DNA of 11,484 nt from Streptosporangiaceae bacterium (GTDB lineage Bacteria; Actinomycetota; Actinomycetes; Streptosporangiales; Streptosporangiaceae): contig JASHQP010000539.1 in NCBI GenBank assembly GCA_030039095.1, positions 1 to 11,484 of the forward strand, read 5' to 3'. The position numbers and the translations under genes were made by a program. Shown one piece after another: positions 6,515-11,484 of the stretch (positions are counted from its first letter, which is position 1; the number at the start of each line of letters is the position of its first letter). The notes beneath the pieces are model-generated. The model was given only the letters and a program-made list of their open reading frames with translations. It made no database searches and was not told the origin of the DNA.

Positions 6515-7174
6515 ATGAACGATCAGCTCGTCTGGATCGACTGCGAGATGACCGGGCTGGATCTTGCCCGCGATGCGCTGATCGAGATCGCGTGCATCGT
6601 CACCGACGGCCAGCTCAACGCGGCGGATGAGGGCATAGATCTGGTGATCAAGCCCTCCGCCGAGGCCCTGGACCACATGCCCGAGGTGGTCAGGGAGATG
6701 CACACGGCCTCGGGCCTGCTCGCCGAGCTCGCGTCGGGGATCACGCTCGCCGAAGCGCAGGAGCAGGTGCTGGCGTACGTGCGCGGCCACGTGCGCGAGC
6801 CGCGGAAGGTCCCGCTGTGCGGCAACTCGATCGCCACCGACCGCACGTTCATCGCCCGCGACATGCCCGAGCTCGACACGTTCCTGCACTACCGCATGGT
6901 GGACGTGTCCAGCGTCAAGGAGCTCGCCCGGCGCTGGTACCCGCGGGCCTACTTCGCCAGCCCGGAGAAGCACGGCGGGCACCGGGCGCTGGCCGACATC
7001 AGGGAGAGCATCCGGGAGCTGCAGTACTACCGGGAGGCGGTCTTCGTGCCGCTGCCGGGACCGGACACCGCGACCGCGCGGGCGATCGCCGCCCGGTACG
7101 GGACGCCCGGCGCCACCGGGGCCGCAGCTGGCGCAGGCGAGACGGCCCCGGCCAGCGAACCCGGTTCTGCATGA
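6515..7174 (+). CDS. orn: Oligoribonuclease
   Basis: This DEDDh 3'-5' exonuclease degrades 2-5 nt RNA fragments left by other RNases, and in many bacteria hydrolyses pGpG from c-di-GMP turnover. All catalytic residues are visible: Asp9 and Glu11 in [10 protein letters not shown], Asp109 in [10 protein letters not shown], and His156 and Asp161 in [12 protein letters not shown]. The conserved HYRMVDVSS and ARRWYP segments are present. The core ends near residue 183 (ELQYYREAV). The last 30 or so residues are a Gly/Ala/Thr-rich tail that is variable in actinobacterial Orn. The start codon is supported by homology to the family N-terminus and probably gives a leaderless mRNA. In Streptomyces ornA lies beside adpA; here the upstream neighbour is the PNPOx-like gene instead. 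tRNA-His follows after 56 nt. Confidence 0.97.
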   Translation: MNDQLVWIDCEMTGLDLARDALIEIACIVTDGQLNAADEGIDLVIKPSAEALDHMPEVVREMHTASGLLAELASGITLAEAQEQVLAYVRGHVREPRKVPLCGNSIATDRTFIARDMPELDTFLHYRMVDVSSVKELARRWYPRAYFASPEKHGGHRALADIRESIRELQYYREAVFVPLPGPDTATARAIAARYGTPGATGAAAGAGETAPASEPGSA

Positions 7175-7188
7175 CGCCCTGGCCCCGG

Positions 7189-7194
7189 TATGCT
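7189..7194 (+). promoter_or_regulatory. Candidate -10 box for tRNA-His
   Basis: TATGCT, preceded by GG, lies just after the orn stop and 36 nt before the tRNA. It would give a 5' leader of about 30 nt for RNase P removal. A matching -35 is weak (TCTGCA, 17-bp spacer). Confidence 0.4.
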
Positions 7195-7230
7195 TCGTGA
7201 AGCCACGCGGCCCATCGGCCCGCGGCGATG

Positions 7231-7307
7231 GTGGGCGTAGCTCAGTTGGTTAGAGCGCCAGGTTGTGGTCCTGGATGTCGTGGGTTCGAATCCCATCGCT
7301 CACCCCA
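7231..7307 (+). tRNA. tRNA-His (GTG anticodon)
   Basis: A full cloverleaf can be drawn. The acceptor stem is GTGGGCG with CGCTCAC (7297-7303, one G-U), and the D-arm holds AGCTCAGTTGGTTAGAGC. The anticodon stem is CCAGG/CCTGG around TTGTGGT with anticodon GTG at 7265-7267, and the T-loop TTCGAAT lies between GTGGG and CCCAT. Discriminator C7304 and an encoded CCA (7305-7307) follow. G7230 immediately before the acceptor can supply the extra G-1 that pairs with C73, the identity element for histidyl-tRNA synthetase. Confidence 0.97.
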
Positions 7308-7378
7308 AAGAAACCGCAGGTCAGGACCAGCAGATCCTGGAGGACATCGCCGCGGACCTGGCCAGCGCCCGGACGTGA
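7304..7378 (+). other. Possible C-terminal coding remnant after tRNA-His
   Basis: The reading frame through 7316-7378 gives AGQDQQILEDIAADLASART followed by TGA. It looks like a genuine amphipathic C-terminal helix with codon choice like the neighbouring genes. No start codon or ribosome-binding site is available, because the frame runs back into the tRNA. It may be the broken tail of a lost gene, or chance. The remaining bases to 7427 show nothing else convincing. Confidence 0.25.
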
Positions 7379-7427
7379 CGCAAGAGCTACATCCAGATGT
7401 GGACTGCGCGCCTCCTGCTGAGCCGCT

Positions 7428-8150
7428 TCAGTTCCCGTTACCGATCACGCGCCGAACAGCCTGAACGCTGCGCCCCGGGCGGGTCAGATGCCCGGCCAGG
7501 TCATCGGCCGCGGCGTGCAGGGCCTTGTCGTCCACCGGGTCCAGCGCGTCGAAGATGAACAGCGCCGCCGTGGTCTCGTCGCGCAGCCGGGTACGGCGGG
7601 CCTGGCGCCAGTTCCAGCGCCGGCAGGTCACGCCCGCGTCGTCGCACCACACCACCTCGCCGGTGTCAGGATGCTCGGTCACGTCGGCGCCATCGGCCAC
7701 CGTGTCGAAGGGCTCCGCGCCGGTGGCGCGAAGCAGCCGCGGTGAACCGGCGTAGCGGTTGAGGTCCTCCCCGCCGAGCGGGATCTGGTGCAGCACCGAG
7801 ACCGCGTTGTAGATGTCGGTGAGCCGGTTCACGCGGGGCAGGCCGGATTCCGCGCGGCGCAGCAGCGCCTCCAGGCTGTTGCGGGTGCGCTGCGGCTTGG
7901 CCCCGAACGCCCGGTAAGCCTCGCGCCACGCCGCCACGTGCGGGAGCTGGTCCGCCGGCCGATCGCGCAGCGCCCCGCGAGCCGCGGACTCCGCCTCCTG
8001 AAGCAGTGCCTCACTCGTCTGGTCGCTCGGATCCGGGGCAAGCCCGTCAACGGCCAGCAGCAGAACGCGGTAGTCCGGCCGAAGCGCGAACACCGCCGCG
8101 TCGACGTGGCCGCCGGCGAGAAACCGCTCGAGGACGCCCGGATCAGGCAC
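7428..8150 (-). CDS. Free-standing B3/4 domain protein (tRNA-editing-like)
   Basis: This 240-aa protein consists mainly of a B3/B4 domain, the module that in the phenylalanyl-tRNA synthetase beta chain hydrolyses mischarged Tyr-tRNA(Phe). Stand-alone copies (COG3382 type) are widespread but poorly characterised. Diagnostic segments are WREAYRAFGAKPQRTRNSLEALLRR, LPRVNRLTDIYNAVSVLHQIPLGGED, then GEVVWCDDAGVTCRRWNWRQ and a closing FIFDAL. The frame opens at 8189, but GTG 8150 has a perfect AAGGAGG site with a 6-nt spacer and is clearly the start. It is divergent from a short unknown ORF, with 55 nt between the starts, and converges on tRNA-His. A role in amino-acid or tRNA quality control is inferred from the domain alone. 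Confidence 0.9.
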   Translation of the reverse strand: MPDPGVLERFLAGGHVDAAVFALRPDYRVLLLAVDGLAPDPSDQTSEALLQEAESAARGALRDRPADQLPHVAAWREAYRAFGAKPQRTRNSLEALLRRAESGLPRVNRLTDIYNAVSVLHQIPLGGEDLNRYAGSPRLLRATGAEPFDTVADGADVTEHPDTGEVVWCDDAGVTCRRWNWRQARRTRLRDETTAALFIFDALDPVDDKALHAAADDLAGHLTRPGRSVQAVRRVIGNGN

Positions 8151-8156
8151 CAGCAA

Positions 8157-8163
8157 CCTCCTT
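8157..8163 (-). promoter_or_regulatory. Consensus ribosome-binding site of the B3/4 gene
   Basis: AAGGAGG on the minus strand sits 6 nt before GTG 8150 and decides the start against the upstream alternative at 8189. It is the strongest Shine-Dalgarno match in the window. Confidence 0.85.
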
Positions 8164-8205
8164 GTGTAATCGCGATCCCACCCTGGCATGCGGTAGGACG
8201 TGAGC

Positions 8206-8547
8206 GTGAGCCATTCGGTGCTGGAGCTGAGGGTGGGCGGGCTTCCGTTTCCGCACGGCGGCCCGGACGGCGAATGGCGCTACCGTCACGCCGTCCGCCC
8301 GGACGGCCCGACCCCGCTGGATCACCAGGCGGCCGCCGACTTCCTTGCGTACGAGGCGGCGCATGGCCGGCGGGTGGAGGTCGTCGCCGACCCCGCACTC
8401 TCCGGCTGGGAAGGATGGCGAGCGCCGGAGGCGCGGCCGCAACTTCGGACTAGTCGTGGATCGCCGTGCCGGTCCCCGGGTCGAAGAAGTGCAGCCGCGC
8501 GGTGTTCACGTGCACACGCGCGTCCTGTCCCTCGGCCAGCGCCGTAG
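8206..8547 (+). CDS. Short ORF of unknown function, probably 3'-truncated
   Basis: The function is not recognised. GTG 8206 has AGGA 7 nt upstream; GTG 8200 is an in-frame alternative. The first 80 or so residues look like a real protein: LELRVGGLPFPHGG, EWRYRHAV, DHQAAADFLAYEAAHG and ALSGWEGWR, a small alpha/beta pattern with conserved-looking Trp, Gly and His. From about 8446 onward the translation becomes Arg/Ser/Pro-rich and lies antisense to the last 98 bp of the ABC ATPase gene, so it has the character of shadow sequence. The likely reading is a gene that lost its own 3' end where the transporter operon begins. Its divergent position 55 nt from the B3/4 gene suggests a shared promoter region. 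Confidence 0.5.
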   Translation: MSHSVLELRVGGLPFPHGGPDGEWRYRHAVRPDGPTPLDHQAAADFLAYEAAHGRRVEVVADPALSGWEGWRAPEARPQLRTSRGSPCRSPGRRSAAARCSRAHARPVPRPAP

Positions 8548-9622
8548 CCGGATCCATCCGGGCTACCAGCGTGGCGAGCGACGCCACATCTGGCGTAGCC
8601 GTCTGCGACTGGTGCGTGGCAGAGCCGATGGCGCAGTGGATCTGCACGTCCGAGCCGAGTTCCTCGCGCAGCCGCACCGGCAACTCGAGCACCGAGGCCT
8701 CGTCGGCGTCGTAGCGCAGTGCCGCGTCGGACAAGTGCTCGGGCCGGATGCCCAGCACGATCTTCTCGTTCAGGTACCGCTCGAGGCCGGGCCGCTCGGC
8801 AAGGACCTGAGCCGGCACGCCCAGCCGGTACCCGCCGAAGGACACCACCGGACCGGCCGCGCCGTTACCACCGCGCTCCAGCCGGGCGTCGATGAGGTTC
8901 ATCGGCGGCGATCCGATGAACCCGGCCACGAACAGGTTGGCCGGATCCCGGTACAGCTCCGACGGCGGTGCGATCTGCTGCAGCACGCCGCCCTGCAGCA
9001 CCGCGACCCGGCTGCCGAGCGTCATCGCCTCGGTCTGGTCGTGTGTGACGTAGATGGTGGTGATCGCGAGTGACCGCTGCAGTTGCGCGATCTCGGCGCG
9101 CATCTGCACGCGCAGCTTGGCGTCCAGGTTCGACAGCGGCTCGTCCATCAGGAAGGCGCGCGGCTGGCGCACGATCGCGCGGCCCATCGCCACCCGCTGC
9201 CGCTGTCCGCCCGACAGTTGCCGGGGCTTGCGCTCCAGGTAGGGCTCGAGCTCGAGGATCCGCGCAGCCTCGGTCACCCGCTCACGAAGCTCAGCCTTGG
9301 AAACCGCCTTGCGGTACTTCAGGCTGAAGGCCATGTTGTCGTAGACGGACAGATGCGGGTACAGCGCGTAGCCCTGGAAAACCATCGCGATGTCACGATG
9401 CCGCGGCTCCACATCGTTGACGGGCCTGTCGTCGATGTAAATGGTGCCGGAGCTGACCTCCTCGAGTCCCGCGACCATGCGCAGGGCCGTGGTCTTGCCG
9501 CAGCCCGACGGCCCGACCAGGACCAGCAACTCGCCGTCGGAGACCTCGAGGCCCAGCGACCTGACCGCGGTCGTCCCTCCGGGAAATTGCTTGGTGACCG
9601 CATCCAGCACGATCCTGGCCAT
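8450..9622 (-). CDS. ABC transporter ATP-binding protein, UgpC/MsiK (MalK-like) family
   Basis: This 390-aa cytoplasmic ATPase powers sugar import by the two permeases upstream of it. The Walker A is GPSGCGKTT (37-45), the Q-loop is Gln83, the signature is LSGGQ (136-140), the Walker B is AFLMDEP (156-162), the D-loop is SNLD and the switch is His194. The C-terminal ~150 residues are the MalK-type OB/TOBE regulatory extension, including GIRPEHL and a final LHFFDPGTG. Length and layout match the UgpC/MsiK/MalK group; the substrate cannot be read from it. ATG 9622 has AAGGAG with a 6-nt spacer (9629-9634). It is the third gene of the operon, 74 nt after the MalG-like stop, with only a weak GC-rich stem in between. 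Many Streptomyces sugar importers lack their own ATPase and share MsiK, so a linked copy is worth noting. Confidence 0.93.
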   Translation of the reverse strand: MARIVLDAVTKQFPGGTTAVRSLGLEVSDGELLVLVGPSGCGKTTALRMVAGLEEVSSGTIYIDDRPVNDVEPRHRDIAMVFQGYALYPHLSVYDNMAFSLKYRKAVSKAELRERVTEAARILELEPYLERKPRQLSGGQRQRVAMGRAIVRQPRAFLMDEPLSNLDAKLRVQMRAEIAQLQRSLAITTIYVTHDQTEAMTLGSRVAVLQGGVLQQIAPPSELYRDPANLFVAGFIGSPPMNLIDARLERGGNGAAGPVVSFGGYRLGVPAQVLAERPGLERYLNEKIVLGIRPEHLSDAALRYDADEASVLELPVRLREELGSDVQIHCAIGSATHQSQTATPDVASLATLVARMDPATALAEGQDARVHVNTARLHFFDPGTGTAIHD

Positions 9623-9696
9623 GTCCTACTCCTTAACCTGCGTCACTTGGCGCGGCATCCTTCGCACGCCCGCCAGGCGGCCGTCGGTCCGCCCGG

Positions 9697-10593
9697 TCAC
9701 TTGCCCATGCCCAGGGTCAGGCCCCTGATCAGATAGCGCTGGAAGATCAGGTACACGATGATCGCCGGAATAGCGCTCAGCAGGGACCCGGCCATGAGCG
9801 GCGGGATCCCGGTCGTCCGGCCGGAGGACAGTACCGCCAGGCCGACGGTGATCGTCCGGTCACCGGTAGGCAGGAACAGATAGCCCACGAGCAAGTCGTC
9901 CCAGATCTGGATGAACTGCAGCACCGTGATGGTCGCGATCGCCGGGAGTGACAACGGCAGCGCGATTCGCAGGAACGTCCGCTCGTAGCTCAGGCCGTCC
10001 ATGACCGCAGCCTCGATCAGCTCGTCGGAGATGCCCCGGTAATACGTCGCCATCAGGAACGTGGCGAACGGCGCGCCCAGCGCGGCGTACAGCACGACAG
10101 CGCCGCCGTAGCTGCCGGTGAGATGGAACCTCGCCAGGTTGACGTACTCGGGGATGATCACCGACTGCAGCGGCACCATCATCGCCGCGACGATCAGCAG
10201 GAAGACCAGCCCGCTGCCGCGGTACCGCAGCTTTGCGAACGCAAAGCCCGCCGTCGTTGACACCAGCAGGATGAGCGCGATCGCGGCCGCGCAGACGATT
10301 GTGGAGCTGACGAGCTGCTGCACCACCGGCAGGTCGTCAAAAAGCTGCGTCCAGCCGGCGAAGGAATGCCCGTGCTGCAGGTCGAACTGCGACTGGTTCC
10401 GGAACGAGTTGTCGATCATGTACCAGAACGGGTACAGCATGACGATCGCGACCACGACCATGGCCGCGAAGATCACGCTCGCCGTCACCCGGCGGCGGAA
10501 CCGGGCCGACTGCCACCGGCTCACCGGGGCCGGCGGCGCGGCCGGCGCGGGCGAAGATTTCGTCTCAGCGCCGGGAGCGGAGGTCGCCGCCAC
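9697..10593 (-). CDS. Carbohydrate ABC transporter permease, MalG-like
   Basis: This 298-aa inner permease subunit of a CUT1-type importer pairs with the MalF-like protein. After a 34-residue Ala/Pro-rich cytoplasmic lead there are six hydrophobic segments: starting at VTASVIFAAMV, SSTIVCAAAIALI, LVFLLIVAAMMVP, GAVVLYAALGAPF, a stretch through LPAIATITVLQF, and SLLSAIPAIIVYL. The EAA loop that docks the ATPase is EAAVMDGLSYERTFLRIALP. It ends RGLTLGMGK, as MalG-type proteins usually do. GTG 10593 begins 3 nt after the upstream stop, implying translational coupling; GAGAGG lies before it inside the upstream gene. Confidence 0.93.
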   Translation of the reverse strand: MAATSAPGAETKSSPAPAAPPAPVSRWQSARFRRRVTASVIFAAMVVVAIVMLYPFWYMIDNSFRNQSQFDLQHGHSFAGWTQLFDDLPVVQQLVSSTIVCAAAIALILLVSTTAGFAFAKLRYRGSGLVFLLIVAAMMVPLQSVIIPEYVNLARFHLTGSYGGAVVLYAALGAPFATFLMATYYRGISDELIEAAVMDGLSYERTFLRIALPLSLPAIATITVLQFIQIWDDLLVGYLFLPTGDRTITVGLAVLSSGRTTGIPPLMAGSLLSAIPAIIVYLIFQRYLIRGLTLGMGK

Positions 10594-10596
10594 CCG

Positions 10597-11484
10597 TCAC
10601 CACCTCTCTCCGTCGGCCGGCCTGATCAGCCGGAGCTGGCCGACCCCGACAATGATCATGATGACGAACAGGATGATCCCGTACAGCGCGCCGGTGCCGA
10701 ACTGGCCCTGGGAGAAGCCCGCCTGGTAGACGAAGAACTCCAGCGTCGTCGTGCCCAGCCCCGGTCCGCCGCCGGTCATCACGAAGATGAGGCTGAACAG
10801 CGCGGAGAACGCGCTGATGACAGTGATCACGAAGGCGAACTGGATGAACCTGGTGAGCAGCGGCAGCGTCACCCGGAAGAAGATCTGCCGCCTGCTGAGG
10901 CCGTCGACTCTGGCCGCCTCGATCAGCGTCGGGTCGATGGTGGCCATGCCGGTCAGGAAGATGATCGTGTTCGTGCCGATCATCGACCAGATGAACGTGA
11001 TCGCCAGCGCGGCCAGCGCACTGTACTCCGAGGCCAGCATGTCGGTGTGCACCGAGCCGAGGCCGATGTCGCCCAGCAGCTGGTTGAGGATGCCATTGTC
11101 GGCGAAAAACTGCAGCGCCACCATGCCGATGACGACCCACGAGATCGCCGTCGGCAGGAAGTACACGGAACGGAAGAACCGCCAGCCGCGGACGTGCTCA
11201 TGCAGCAGCGCCGCGATCACTAGCGGGATCCCGAGGGCGAACGGCACCGCCAGCAGCAACAGCGCGTTGTTCTCCAGCACCCTGTGCACGATCGGGTCGC
11301 TGAGCGCGGACGAGTAGGCGCTCGGACCGATCCAGGTCGGTGCCGAGTAGCCGTCCCAGTTCGTCATCGAATAGCGGACAGCCTGCACGATCGGCGCCCA
11401 CAGCAGCGCGGCGACGAGCACGATCGCCGGCACCGACAACAGCATTCCCGCGCGCCTGCGGCGGCGGGCTAGCCGGCTGCGGGC
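10597..11484 (-). CDS. Carbohydrate ABC transporter permease, MalF-like (5' end outside window)
   Basis: This is the first permease of the CUT1 operon. Six hydrophobic segments are visible, beginning LLSVPAIVLVAALLW, then LLLAVPFALGIPL, SVYFLPTAISWVVIG, ALAITFIWSMIG, FAFVITVISAFSAL and LYGIILFVIMIIVG. The EAA loop reads EAARVDGLSRRQIFFRVTLP. ATG 11445 is unlikely to be the true start: it lacks a spaced ribosome-binding site, and the frame continues upstream without a stop to the window edge as an Arg-rich stretch (ARSRLARRRRRAG) typical of the cytoplasmic N-terminus of this family. The gene is therefore reported as partial. The solute-binding protein that would define the sugar is not in the window; it probably lies upstream, beyond the right edge. 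Confidence 0.92.
   Translation of the reverse strand, partial: ARSRLARRRRRAGMLLSVPAIVLVAALLWAPIVQAVRYSMTNWDGYSAPTWIGPSAYSSALSDPIVHRVLENNALLLLAVPFALGIPLVIAALLHEHVRGWRFFRSVYFLPTAISWVVIGMVALQFFADNGILNQLLGDIGLGSVHTDMLASEYSALAALAITFIWSMIGTNTIIFLTGMATIDPTLIEAARVDGLSRRQIFFRVTLPLLTRFIQFAFVITVISAFSALFSLIFVMTGGGPGLGTTTLEFFVYQAGFSQGQFGTGALYGIILFVIMIIVGVGQLRLIRPADGERW

Noticed and set aside
7281..7307. Duplicated tRNA 3' end (attL/attR) marking an integrated element
   Set aside because: No second copy of the T-arm/acceptor sequence was found elsewhere in the window, and no integrase is present.
7321..7339. Stem CAGGA/TCCTG after tRNA-His as its terminator
   Set aside because: Only 5 bp with an 8-nt loop and no T-tract.
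7389..7400. Palindrome ACATCCAGATGT between the tRNA and the B3/4 gene
   Set aside because: It lies at the 3' end of the B3/4 gene, not in a promoter, and a 2-nt loop cannot form a useful hairpin.
1..11484. CRISPR arrays, insertion sequences, toxin-antitoxin or defence genes
   Set aside because: No regularly spaced repeats, terminal inverted repeats, transposase motifs or known defence domains were seen on either strand.

Overview
The window reads as a chromosomal stretch from a high-GC actinobacterium. GC is strongly enriched at third codon positions, GTG starts are common, at least two genes look leaderless, and the protein families match those of Streptomyces, Streptosporangiales and relatives. 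The genus cannot be fixed from sequence alone. No transposase, integrase, CRISPR array, plasmid function or recognisable defence or biosynthetic cluster was seen.

Layout, left to right. (1) A GNAT acetyltransferase (+, its true start possibly internal) converges on a TrmH/SpoU-family RNA methyltransferase (-). (2) A divergent intergenic region of about 250 bp holds a strong hairpin and a third copy of the same motif. It leads into a membrane-anchored protein combining a solute-binding-like region with a VWA domain (+); the VWA metal site looks degenerate. (3) A perfect 13-bp-stem terminator separates that gene from a convergent phosphotransferase of the APH/ACAD11 type (-). (4) A second divergent region with a 12-bp perfect palindrome leads to a 231-aa protein that resembles a zinc amidase (Amidase_2/PGRP fold) but appears to have lost its zinc ligands (+). 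It is followed by an FMN split-barrel (PNPOx-like) protein, oligoribonuclease (orn) and tRNA-His, all on +. (5) After the tRNA come a short coding remnant, a free-standing B3/4 tRNA-editing-type protein (-) and, divergent from it, a short unknown ORF whose 3' end runs into the next gene. (6) The right end is a carbohydrate (CUT1-type) ABC transporter operon on -. In transcription order it has a MalF-like permease (cut by the window edge), a MalG-like permease and a UgpC/MsiK-type ATPase. Its solute-binding protein is not in the window and may lie beyond the right edge.

Functionally, the middle has an RNA-metabolism flavour: a TrmH-family methylase, Orn, tRNA-His and a B3/4 editing-like protein. 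The right end is sugar import. The most notable points are two proteins that keep a catalytic or metal-binding fold while apparently losing its key residues, the three-copy motif between trmH-like and VWA genes, and the ORF at 8206 that looks 3'-truncated at the edge of the transporter operon. No convincing new multi-gene system is visible here.
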